Source: an uncultured Myxococcales bacterium (GTDB lineage Bacteria > Myxococcota_A > UBA9042). From it: a DNA stretch of 64,000 bases. The number at the start of each line of letters is the position of its first letter. The stretch's first letter is position 1. Where the stretch lies: assembly GCA_903919145.1 (NCBI GenBank), contig CAIXGW010000145.1, positions 1-64,000 of the forward strand, written 5' to 3'. Positions 1 to 7,534 of the stretch are shown here, one piece after another. The position numbers and the translations under genes were made by a program. A model generated the notes under the pieces. The model saw nothing but the letters and a program-made list of their open reading frames with translations, had not been told where the DNA came from and did no database searches.

Positions 1-1
1 C

Positions 2-2341
2 AGCGACGTGGACGAGTGCCTGACCAACAACGGCGGCTGCGACCTGGCCGCCGACTGCAGCAACAGCACCGGCACCTTTTCCTGTGCCTGCAAGCCGGGT
101 TACAGCGGCGACGGCAAGATCTGCAGCGACGTGGACGAGTGCCTGACCAACAACGGCGGCTGCGACAACAACGCCGCCTGCAGCAACAGCGCCGGCAGCT
201 TTAGCTGTGCATGCAAGCCCGGTTACAGCGGCGATGGCAAGACCTGCAGCGACGTGGACGAGTGCCTGACCAACAACGGTGGCTGTGACAACAACGCCGC
301 CTGTAGCAACAGTGCCGGCAGCTTTAGCTGTGCATGCAAGACCGGTTACAGCGGCGATGGCAAGACCTGCAGCGACGTGGACGAGTGCCTGACCAACAAC
401 GGTGGCTGCGACAACAATGCCGCCTGTACCAACAGCACTGGCAGCTTTAGCTGTGCATGCAAGCCCGGTTACAGCGGCGACGGCAAGACCTGCAGCGACG
501 TGGACGAGTGCGCGCTGAGCTTTGACGCCACGCCGCTGGCGATCGACGCCGACCTGCCAGGCTGGAAGGTCGCCAACTCGGCGCCGACGGTGGGCTGGTT
601 TGCCCAGAACGGCACCCTCTACTACTCCAATCCCAGCCTAACGAGCTACGACACCGGCGCGGCCAACCAAGGCAAGGCCGTCTCGCCCAAGTGGCTGGTG
701 CCGGCCAACGTGCCGATGGCGCTGGCGCTGGACATCACGCTTGCCGTAGAAACTGTTAGTTCTTATGACAAATTTAGCATCGAGCTTGCAGCAGGCGCAA
801 CCCCGGTGGTGGTATTCTCCAAGGCCGAAGGACAGACGGGCAAGGTGCACCTGGAGCTGTCTCTGGCCGCCTATGCCGGCAAAGAGATTCAGGTGAGCTT
901 CCTCTTTGACACCGTCGATCACATTGCCAACGCCACTGCGGGTATTGCCGTAGGCGCCATCAAGCTGGTCCCCATGCCCTGCGGGGCCAACGCTACCTGC
1001 AGCAACACCGCTGGCAGCTACAGCTGCGGCTGCAACAGCGGCTACGCCGGCGATGGACTGACCTGCAAAGACGTTAACGAGTGCCTGACCAACAACGGTG
1101 GCTGCGACAACAACGCCGAGTGCACCAACAGCGCCGGCAGTTTTACCTGCGCTTGCAAAGTGTTCTGGCAGGGCGATGGCAAGACCTGCGGCGACATCAA
1201 TGAGTGTGCCAGCGACAATGGCGGCTGTGGCGCCGCCAGCGCCTACAAGTGCAGCAACAACGTGGGCAGTGCGCCGACGTGCAGCGACATCAACGAATGC
1301 GCGGCGGGCACCGCCAACTGCGACGCCAACGCGGCGTGCAGCAACACGGTGGGATCTTACAACTGCGCCTGCAAGACCTACTGGCAGGGCAACGGCGTGA
1401 CGTGCAGCGACATCGACGAATGTGCCAACAAAAACGGAGGGTGTGGCTCGGCCGCGGCGTTCAAGTGCACCAACAACACCGGCGCGCCGCCGAATTGCAG
1501 CGACATCAACGAGTGCTTGACCAACAACGGCGGCTGCGACGCCAACGCTACCTGCGCAAACACCACCGGCAGCTTTACCTGTGCGTGCAAGACCGGTTAC
1601 GCGGGTGACGGCAAGACTTGCGCGGCTCCCGGCACCAGCGCCAACCCGGGCAAGGACTGCAAGACGATCCTGGCGATTGTCCCCGGCGCGGCCAGCGGCG
1701 TGTACGAGCTCGACCCGGACGGCGCGGGCGGCGTGGCGGCGTACTCAGCGCACTGCGAGATGAAGGTCAGCGACGGCACCACCGTAGGCGGCTGGTCACT
1801 GGCCATGAAGGTCGACGGCAACAAGACCACCTTTGTCTACGGGTCGCCCCTTTGGACCAACACCACGCTGCTCAACGCCAATTTGCCGGCCGTGGATACC
1901 AATGAGGCCAAGCTGCAGACCTTTAACGGCGTGCCGGTGACGCAGATCCTGGTGCGCATGGTGGTCGAAGGAGTGACCCGCGACCTGGTGGTGCCGATTG
2001 GCGGCGGCAAGACGCTGGCGCAGCTGTTTCAGGGCGGCGCGGTAGACTCGGTGGTGGGCCGCACGGCGTGGAAGGGGCTGATTGGCCCCAAGGCGTCGCT
2101 ACAGCCCTACTGCAGCTCTGAAGGCATCAACCGGGTGTGCGGCGGCGACACGGCCGTGCGCATTGGCATTGTGGCCAACCAGGAGAATGACTGCGGCAGC
2201 TGCGACTCGCGCATCGGCGTGGGCGGCACGGGCACCTACTGCGGCCAGGATGCCAACAATGCCGCGGGCAACGAAGCCCGCTGCACCCCAGATAACGGCG
2301 ACCTCAGCCTGCGCGGCTTTGCCCACGTGTACGTGCGCTAG
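2..2341 (+). CDS. Multi-EGF calcium-binding surface protein with C-terminal fibrinogen-like domain (5' end outside window)
   Basis: The reading frame is open at the left edge of the window, so the true start and any signal peptide are missing. About ten EGF-like modules are visible, most opening with the calcium-binding signature D-[VI]-[DN]-E-C and carrying the pattern CxNxxGxFxCxC. The first four are near-identical 41-residue copies. The fifth is interrupted after its first cysteine by about 145 residues that look like a jelly-roll/galactose-binding-type domain. Modules 7 and 9 are short four-cysteine versions. The last ~220 residues begin around DCKTIL and contain SGVYELDPDG, a nearby cysteine and GGWSLAMKVDG, which is the opening of a fibrinogen-related domain. 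The protein is presumably secreted and adhesive, with calcium stiffening the EGF rod. That role is inferred from domain content only. The TAG stop lies inside the CTAG that borders a MITE-like element. Confidence 0.85.
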   Translation, partial: SDVDECLTNNGGCDLAADCSNSTGTFSCACKPGYSGDGKICSDVDECLTNNGGCDNNAACSNSAGSFSCACKPGYSGDGKTCSDVDECLTNNGGCDNNAACSNSAGSFSCACKTGYSGDGKTCSDVDECLTNNGGCDNNAACTNSTGSFSCACKPGYSGDGKTCSDVDECALSFDATPLAIDADLPGWKVANSAPTVGWFAQNGTLYYSNPSLTSYDTGAANQGKAVSPKWLVPANVPMALALDITLAVETVSSYDKFSIELAAGATPVVVFSKAEGQTGKVHLELSLAAYAGKEIQVSFLFDTVDHIANATAGIAVGAIKLVPMPCGANATCSNTAGSYSCGCNSGYAGDGLTCKDVNECLTNNGGCDNNAECTNSAGSFTCACKVFWQGDGKTCGDINECASDNGGCGAASAYKCSNNVGSAPTCSDINECAAGTANCDANAACSNTVGSYNCACKTYWQGNGVTCSDIDECANKNGGCGSAAAFKCTNNTGAPPNCSDINECLTNNGGCDANATCANTTGSFTCACKTGYAGDGKTCAAPGTSANPGKDCKTILAIVPGAASGVYELDPDGAGGVAAYSAHCEMKVSDGTTVGGWSLAMKVDGNKTTFVYGSPLWTNTTLLNANLPAVDTNEAKLQTFNGVPVTQILVRMVVEGVTRDLVVPIGGGKTLAQLFQGGAVDSVVGRTAWKGLIGPKASLQPYCSSEGINRVCGGDTAVRIGIVANQENDCGSCDSRIGVGGTGTYCGQDANNAAGNEARCTPDNGDLSLRGFAHVYVR
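5..496 (+). repeat. Four tandem 123-bp coding repeats (EGF modules 1-4)
   Basis: The start of each unit (GACGTGGACGAGTGCCTG) recurs at 5, 128, 251 and 374, and a degenerate fifth unit starts at 497. The period is exactly 123 bp (41 codons). Identity between units 2, 3 and 4 is very high at the DNA level, which indicates recent duplication or gene conversion. Confidence 0.95.
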
Positions 2342-2418
2342 GAGCCTGTCAGATGCCTGAGTCGATTCAACAGGTTTAAGCAGTTAGCCGTAGATGCCGG
2401 GATTTCTCCGCCAGGCTT
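2342..2418 (+). mobile_element. MITE-like element, copy A (77 bp)
   Basis: The segment is bounded by CTAG at 2338-2341 and CTAG at 2419-2422, consistent with a four-base target duplication. The left end reads GAGCCTGTCAG. The right end, read on the other strand, is AAGCCTGGCGG, matching at 8 of 11 positions. An internal hairpin pairs AGCCTGT with ACAGGTT. A 78-bp relative lies at 52881-52958 in the same position relative to a TAG stop and a CTAG pair. There is no coding capacity, so a non-autonomous element mobilised by an IS elsewhere is the simplest reading. Confidence 0.55.
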
Positions 2419-2587
2419 CTAGGGGCCACAGCAAGAATCACGAATTGGCTGGGCTTGGTCTGCAAGAGTACGCTACAGGCCGCAGCGCGAAGAAGCGCGT
2501 CGCGGTCTTATTCTGCTGCCACTGGGCCGCCCAGCGGAGCTCGGCTCCTTCTCTTGGCCCGGACCGGACGCCCGCCACAGGAACCCC

Positions 2588-3259
2588 ATGCGCGCCCACC
2601 TTCTGATTCGCCTGGCTCTGTCGATCGCAGCGCTGGCTGCCGTCAGCCTGGCTGCCGCCGCGGTTGCCCAACCGCCGCCCAGCCCGGCTGTGGGCGATCC
2701 GCGCGCCGCCTTGGAATTGGCCCGAGCCCGCGCGGCGGCAGAGCCAGCCTCGCCGGCGGCGCAGCTGGAGCTGGCTCAAGCCCTTCAGCGCGCCGGTCTT
2801 TTCGCCCAAGCTCTGCAAGCTCTTGCCCGCACCGAGCAGCTGCAGGCCGCCTATCCCGCCATCGACGCCGCTTTGTCTGGGCTGCTGACTGAGTGGCACG
2901 CCGCCGACCCGCCGCGCCCGGGCCAGGCCAGCGCCTATGCCGATGCCTGCGCTGCCGCCAAGGGCCAGCTGGGCGCTCCCGCTGGCGACCGCCTGGCCCA
3001 GCTGGCCCACGCCACCTGTGCCCGGCTGGCTTCCGCGGATTTGCTGGCCGAGAGGGCTGCCGAGCGCGCCGCACCTGCCCCGGCGGCCGCGGCCGGAGCT
3101 CCGGCGGGGTTGGCGGTGGCAGGGCAAGAGCGGCCTGGCCTGACCCAAGAAAAGCTGGTGCGCATCTGGGTCATCACGGCGATTGGCGCGGCCGTGTTCA
3201 TTGGCGGCGCCACCTGGCTGACGCGCAAGCAGCGCGGCAAGGGCCCGCCAAAACCCTGA
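2588..3259 (+). CDS. Signal-peptide, TPR-like protein with C-terminal membrane anchor, unknown function
   Basis: The 223-residue product starts with a clear signal peptide (MRAHLLIRLALSIAALAAVS, cleavage likely near AVAQ). An Ala/Leu-rich helical region follows, with two helix-turn-helix stretches around residues 40-95 that look like one or two TPR units. A second helical segment contains two cysteines (about residues 118 and 140). After an Ala/Pro-rich linker, a single transmembrane segment (about residues 190-208) precedes a basic tail ending RKQRGKGPPKP. The expected topology is periplasmic with a C-terminal anchor. The start is supported by AGGA a few bases upstream. It stands alone, convergent with tnaA, whose stop lies 5 bp away. 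I do not recognise the family. Confidence 0.7.
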   Translation: MRAHLLIRLALSIAALAAVSLAAAAVAQPPPSPAVGDPRAALELARARAAAEPASPAAQLELAQALQRAGLFAQALQALARTEQLQAAYPAIDAALSGLLTEWHAADPPRPGQASAYADACAAAKGQLGAPAGDRLAQLAHATCARLASADLLAERAAERAAPAPAAAAGAPAGLAVAGQERPGLTQEKLVRIWVITAIGAAVFIGGATWLTRKQRGKGPPKP

Positions 3260-3264
3260 AGCTC

Positions 3265-4650
3265 CTAGCTAATCGGCTCCAGCTCGGCCGTAAACGCCCT
3301 CAGCACCTCGCGCTGCTGCACAATGCGGTACCCCGGCAAGGTGTCGCGCTTCTGCCAGACCTCGGCCACCACCTCGATCAGGTAGTCCATGTGGCTCTGG
3401 GTGTAGGTGCGGCGCGGAAAGGTCAGGCGCACCAGGTCCAGCGGCGCGACCTCGTCGTGGCCACCGGCCGGATCCGGGCGGCCAAACATCAGCGTGCCGA
3501 CCTCGACGCCGCGCACCCCGCCTTCGATGTACAGCGCATTGGTCAGCGCCAGCCCCGGGTACTGCCAGCCCGGCAGGTGCGGCGCAAAGGCGCCACCATC
3601 GATGTAGACCGCATGGCCCCCCGGCGGTCTCATCATCGGTACACCAAAAGCATCCAAGCGATCAAATACATAGCGTACCGAGGCGTGGCGGTACTCCAGG
3701 TAGTCTTCGTCCAGCACTTCCGTCAGTCCCTGGGCCAGGGCCTCCAGATCGCGCCCGGCCAAGCCGCCATAGGTCGGAAACCCTTCGGTCAAGATGAGGC
3801 GCGTCCGGCACTTCTCTGCCAAGGCGCCGTCATTGACCCCCAGCAGCCCGCCGATGTTGACCAGGCCGTCTTTCTTGGCAGACAGCGTGAAGCCTGCCGC
3901 CAAGCGAAAGGTCTCGCGGGCAATCTCGCCGGCGGTGCGATGGCCTTCTCCCGGTTCGCGCTGCTTGATAAGCCAGCTGTTTTCGGCAAATCGCGCCGCA
4001 TCCAGGAACAGCGGCTTGCCAAAGCGGTCGCACAGCTGGCGCGCGGCGCGCAGGTTGCCCAGGCTCACCGGCTGGCCGCCGCCGCGGTTGTTGGTGATCG
4101 TGACCATCACCAGCGGCACCCGATCGCCTTGCTCCACCAGGATCTTCTCAAGCTTGCCCAGGTCGATGTCGCCCTTGAACGGCAGGTCGGCGCGTGGGTC
4201 CATCGCCGCGTCGTACAGCAGGTCCACGGCTTGGGCGCCCATGAACTCGACATTGGCGCGGGTGGTGTCAAAGTGAGAGTTGGCCGGCACGATCATTCCC
4301 GGCTTCAAAGTCGCTGAAAACAAGATATGTTCTGCGGCCCGTCCCTGGTGGGTGGGGATGACGTGGGTCACGCCCGTCAATTCGCGCACCACCGCTTCCA
4401 GCTTGTAGAAGCTGCGCGAGCCCGCGTAGGACTCGTCTCCGAGCATCAGTGCCGCCCACTGGGCCGCCGACATGGCGCCGGTGCCCGAATCGGTCAGCAG
4501 GTCGATGAGCACGTCTTCAGCATGGAGCTTGAACGGATTGTAGTGGGCCTTTTGCAGCGCCACAGTCCGCTCTGCGCGCGTGGTAATGCCTAGAGGTTCA
4601 ATGGCTTTGATGCGAAACGGCTCAATGATGGTGCGCTGGCGGTGTTCCAC
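3265..4650 (-). CDS. tnaA: Tryptophanase (beta-eliminating lyase)
   Basis: PLP-dependent lyase that converts L-tryptophan to indole, pyruvate and ammonia. The 461-residue product matches the family's usual length (456-471). Visible landmarks are EPFRIKAIEP at the N-terminus, DLLTDSGTGAMS, the phosphate-loop region THQGRAAEHI, FLDAARFAEN with the pyridine-nitrogen Asp at about 217, and SAKKD with the PLP lysine at about 260. The tyrosine phenol-lyase arginine (Arg381) is replaced by Val in GVEVGTLMFGR, which favours tryptophanase over TPL. Oddly, the C-terminal motif reads RAFTAEL where E. coli TnaA has RHFTAKL, so the active-site His463 equivalent is Ala452. A longer reading frame begins at 4749, but the GTG at 4650 has an AGGAG five bases upstream and gives the family's N-terminus. 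I see no TnaC-like leader or tnaB nearby. Confidence 0.88.
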   Translation of the reverse strand: MEHRQRTIIEPFRIKAIEPLGITTRAERTVALQKAHYNPFKLHAEDVLIDLLTDSGTGAMSAAQWAALMLGDESYAGSRSFYKLEAVVRELTGVTHVIPTHQGRAAEHILFSATLKPGMIVPANSHFDTTRANVEFMGAQAVDLLYDAAMDPRADLPFKGDIDLGKLEKILVEQGDRVPLVMVTITNNRGGGQPVSLGNLRAARQLCDRFGKPLFLDAARFAENSWLIKQREPGEGHRTAGEIARETFRLAAGFTLSAKKDGLVNIGGLLGVNDGALAEKCRTRLILTEGFPTYGGLAGRDLEALAQGLTEVLDEDYLEYRHASVRYVFDRLDAFGVPMMRPPGGHAVYIDGGAFAPHLPGWQYPGLALTNALYIEGGVRGVEVGTLMFGRPDPAGGHDEVAPLDLVRLTFPRRTYTQSHMDYLIEVVAEVWQKRDTLPGYRIVQQREVLRAFTAELEPIS

Positions 4651-4655
4651 TCTGA

Positions 4656-4660
4656 CTCCT
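4656..4660 (-). promoter_or_regulatory. Ribosome-binding site fixing the tnaA start
   Basis: AGGAG on the minus strand, five bases upstream of GTG at 4650. It favours the internal GTG over the upstream ATG at 4749, whose extra 33 residues are Pro/Gly-rich and unlike the family. Confidence 0.7.
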
Positions 4661-4785
4661 GCCGGCGCGCAGACGGGCGATGGGTGCGTCAGCGGCGGGC
4701 GACCAGAGAGTAGACCCGGCAGCGCTGCGGCGGGAGCCTGGATTGTCACGGGGTTGTCGCGCAGGGGTGGCCAGCGCCGGCTGCG

Positions 4786-5625
4786 TCAGTGGGCCGCCGG
4801 GGTCCAAGCCACCGACCACACCGGCATGCCGCCCTCGGCACCGGCCAGCAGGGCGTCTGGCGCCTCTGGAACCACTGCGCGCAGCTCGGGGTCGATCCCT
4901 TCCAGCAACACCTGCCAACCCGGCGGCGGCGGCAGGCGCACGCACGGCTGGACCAGCCCGGTCGCTGGCAGCCCCAGCCGCTGGCGCAGGCCAAAGCGCA
5001 GCGTCGCCGGCCCCGGGTGGGCCGCCAGCCAGTCGGGCAGCGGCTCGACGACCAAGCGGGCGCCCAGCAGCGAGCCCAGCTCTTCTGTCAAACCGCGCCA
5101 GCCCAGGGGCTCCGCGCCGTCAGATTCAGCGGCCAGCGTGCACTCCAGCAGCGAGTAGCCGCCGCCGATCGTGGCGCCCACTGCCATCCAGGTCTGCTGG
5201 TGCGCGTCCAGCCACGCCTGACACAGGTCTACGGGGGTGTCGCGCCCGACCAGCACGGCCACGGCTGCGGGGGACGCCGATCCCAGCATCCGCCAGCCCA
5301 GGTCCGCTCCGCCCTTGCGCAGCTCTAGCCAGACTTCTGCGCGGCTTGGCCGCAGGACCTCTACGGCCTTGGCGACGGCGCGCCGGCGCTCTGGCGGCGC
5401 CCCCATGTCCGACAGCAGCCGCAGCGCCGCCGCCAGCAGCTGCCCGGCCTCGGCCTGGATTCGCCACGTCGCCGCAGTGCCGTCCAGCCGGGCTTCGACG
5501 CTGACCTGCACCTCGTTCAGGCGCAGCCACGGCCAGTGATTCCACCAATGCCGCAGTGTTTCGGCCCGCACGGCGAGGTCGGGTTGCAGCAACAGCGCCT
5601 CGGCGGGCAAAGGGAGCAGGGCCAC
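4786..5625 (-). CDS. Conserved-looking protein of unknown function
   Basis: A 279-residue protein that I do not recognise. It is Leu/Ala/Trp-rich with no signal peptide or membrane segment, and so is predicted cytoplasmic. It contains paired tryptophans (RHWWNHWPWLRL), a central helical region (residues 60-95) and a second half with repeated hydrophobic strands. There are no metal-binding or nucleotide-binding motifs. The start was placed at GTG 5625 because AAGGAG lies five bases upstream. A longer frame reaches 5745 but adds a low-complexity basic N-terminus. The gene is divergent from the DUF2505 gene and lies 135 bp upstream of tnaA on the same strand. Confidence 0.55.
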   Translation of the reverse strand: MALLPLPAEALLLQPDLAVRAETLRHWWNHWPWLRLNEVQVSVEARLDGTAATWRIQAEAGQLLAAALRLLSDMGAPPERRRAVAKAVEVLRPSRAEVWLELRKGGADLGWRMLGSASPAAVAVLVGRDTPVDLCQAWLDAHQQTWMAVGATIGGGYSLLECTLAAESDGAEPLGWRGLTEELGSLLGARLVVEPLPDWLAAHPGPATLRFGLRQRLGLPATGLVQPCVRLPPPPGWQVLLEGIDPELRAVVPEAPDALLAGAEGGMPVWSVAWTPAAH

Positions 5626-5825
5626 GGCAACTCCTTGGAGCAGCCCTTGGCGCGGCTGCGGCTGGCGATTGTGCCGCATGCGCTGCCGTTTGTGCACGGC
5701 CTCGCCCGGCCTCGATCCGCCGGCGGGCCTTTTGCCGCGCCCCACTTCCGCGATCTTTGGCCTTGGGCTACCATCGCTTTGGCAGCGGTCGCCGCCACCC
5801 CCCGTCTTACCCGCCAGGAGATGCC

Positions 5826-6323
5826 ATGAAATTCAAGTGCGAACATCGCTTTGCCGGTCTGACGCAAGCGCAATATGAGGACCTCTACTTTGACGAGGAC
5901 TTCAACATCGCCCTGTGCAAAGAGGTCGGCCTGGCCCGCACCCTGCTGCGCCGCGAGATCCAGGCCGGCAAGCTGCGCCGCGACGTCAAAGTCGGCGCCG
6001 ACCGCGAGATTCCTCCGGCCGCCGCCAAGATTCTGGGCGCCTCCAAGATCGAATACACCGAGACGGTGGACTACACCATGGGCAGCTTTCGCGGCACCTG
6101 GTCCACGCTGAGCTCGGTGATGACAGACAAGGTCGATTCCCGCGGCACCTTTGCCTTCCAGCCCAGCGGCGACGGCGTCAACCGCATGATCGAGGGCGAT
6201 GTGACCGTCAAGATTCCGTTTGTCGGCGGCGTGGTAGAGAAGTTCATCATCGCCGACGTCGAGAAGTCTTACGAGAAGGCCGCTGAGTTCACCCGGCGCT
6301 GGCTGGCGTCGCACCCGCGTTGA
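5826..6323 (+). CDS. DUF2505 family protein
   Basis: A 165-residue cytoplasmic protein resembling the DUF2505 family of actinobacteria and myxobacteria, which is related to START/SRPBCC-type lipid-binding folds. It opens MKFKCEHRFAGLTQAQYEDL, typical of that family. The centre has the strand pattern YTMGSFRGTWSTLSSVMTDK, and the end reads GGVVEKFIIADVEKSYEKA, the long C-terminal helix of the fold. The function is unknown, with ligand binding likely by fold. The ATG at 5826 has CAGGAG upstream, and the alternative ATG at 5821 hits a stop after two codons. The stop overlaps the TTG start of the next gene (TTGA), suggesting translational coupling. Confidence 0.7.
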   Translation: MKFKCEHRFAGLTQAQYEDLYFDEDFNIALCKEVGLARTLLRREIQAGKLRRDVKVGADREIPPAAAKILGASKIEYTETVDYTMGSFRGTWSTLSSVMTDKVDSRGTFAFQPSGDGVNRMIEGDVTVKIPFVGGVVEKFIIADVEKSYEKAAEFTRRWLASHPR

Positions 6324-7465
6324 GCTCGGGCGCAGATCTGCCTACCTCTGGCCCGCCCTCCGGCCCAGCTCCTCTCGCCGCGGGCCAAGAGCGCTGGCAG
6401 CAGCTCGATTTTCTGCGCGGCCTGGCGATTGTCGCGGTGGTGCTGATCCACTTGGCGGCGCGCGTGCCGGCCAGCCATGGCTGGGCTTTTGCTGCCCAGT
6501 GGCTCGATCATTTTTGCCGGTTTGGCGTGCCGCTGTTTCTGGCGGCGCATACGGCGATGGTGGTCCGCCGGGCCCTTGGGGTCGGGCCCCGGCGGGCTGG
6601 GCTGCGGCTCCGCTGGCGCACTGTGGTGGTGCCGTACCTGCTGTGGAGCGCTTTGTATGCCGGGCTTGGCCTGCTGGACGGCCAGTGGCAGCCCCCCGCG
6701 ACTGCCGCGGGGTGGCTCTACGACCTGACCTTGGGCTACACCGCGGAGCAGCTGTGGTTCATGCCGGCCTACTTGGGGGCGCTGGTGCTGGTGCCGCTGT
6801 GGGCGGCGCTGGTCCGGGGATGGGCTCGCGCGCCCGGGCGCTGGCCGTGGCTGGCCGGCATGGCTGTCCTTCTGGCCGCCGCCCAGCTGGCCGGACAAGT
6901 ATGGCTGGTGGCGGTGTCGTCTGTGGACCGCGCGCCGCCGCCGCTGGCCGGCTGGCTGCTGCGGGCAGAGGGGCGCAGCCCCCTTCACTGGATTGGCTTT
7001 CTTGGCGCCGGGGTGGGGATCGGCGCCGCCTTGGCCCGCGGCTGGCGACCGCCGCCCTGGTCGCGCTGGCTGGCCCTGCCGGCCTTGGCCCTGCACGCCT
7101 GGGTAGCGCTGCGCCCCCCGCAGGCGCCGCGGTTTGACGATTTCTGGTGCTCGCCGGCCATGAGCGGTGGATTTGCCCTGTTCTTGCTGTGGGCTTGGCC
7201 CCTGGCGCAGTGGAGCGAAGCGGCGGCAGTCCCGGTAGTCCGTTGGGTTTACAATGGGTTGTCTCGCCTGGGCCGCGACTCTCTGCCGCTGTATCTGGCC
7301 CACGTGGCGTGGCTGCGCCTGGCTTGGTGGGCGGTCGGCGAGACCTGGCCGCTGCCGGCCGCCCTGGCCGCCGCGGCGCTGGCCGTTGTCGCGGGCAGCT
7401 GGGCCTATTTTCCAGTCCACGCTGCGGTTTTTGGCCGGTCGCCGCGTTTAGCTCTTGGAGCATAG
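6320..7465 (+). CDS. Acyltransferase-3 family integral membrane protein
   Basis: A 381-residue polytopic membrane protein with about ten hydrophobic segments. The N-terminal signature is QLDFLRGLAIVAVVLIHL, and the first membrane helix contains the R-x10-H arrangement that is the catalytic hallmark of acyltransferase-3 (OatA/WecH-type) enzymes. Proteins of this family move acetyl or other acyl groups onto extracytoplasmic sugars, peptidoglycan or lipids. The substrate here is not evident. The start is TTG at 6320, overlapping the stop of the DUF2505 gene. The first ~25 residues are Gly/Pro/Ser-rich, so a slightly later start is possible. Confidence 0.75.
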   Translation: MSSGADLPTSGPPSGPAPLAAGQERWQQLDFLRGLAIVAVVLIHLAARVPASHGWAFAAQWLDHFCRFGVPLFLAAHTAMVVRRALGVGPRRAGLRLRWRTVVVPYLLWSALYAGLGLLDGQWQPPATAAGWLYDLTLGYTAEQLWFMPAYLGALVLVPLWAALVRGWARAPGRWPWLAGMAVLLAAAQLAGQVWLVAVSSVDRAPPPLAGWLLRAEGRSPLHWIGFLGAGVGIGAALARGWRPPPWSRWLALPALALHAWVALRPPQAPRFDDFWCSPAMSGGFALFLLWAWPLAQWSEAAAVPVVRWVYNGLSRLGRDSLPLYLAHVAWLRLAWWAVGETWPLPAALAAAALAVVAGSWAYFPVHAAVFGRSPRLALGA

Positions 7466-7534
7466 ACCGCACGCGCGGTTGTGCTAACCTTCGGCTCCGC
7501 CGCGCCGTGAGCGGTCTGTTGCCGCGAGGCCGCC

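Noticed and set aside
5-496. Tandem 123-bp repeats considered as a CRISPR array
   Set aside because: Repeats are contiguous coding units with no unique spacers; they encode EGF modules.
3264-3267. CTAG near the tnaA stop considered as another MITE boundary
   Set aside because: Only 5 bp separate the two genes and no element-like ends are present.
4651-4749. Longer tnaA start at ATG 4749
   Set aside because: The added residues are Pro/Gly-rich and absent from the family, while AGGAG sits correctly before GTG 4650.
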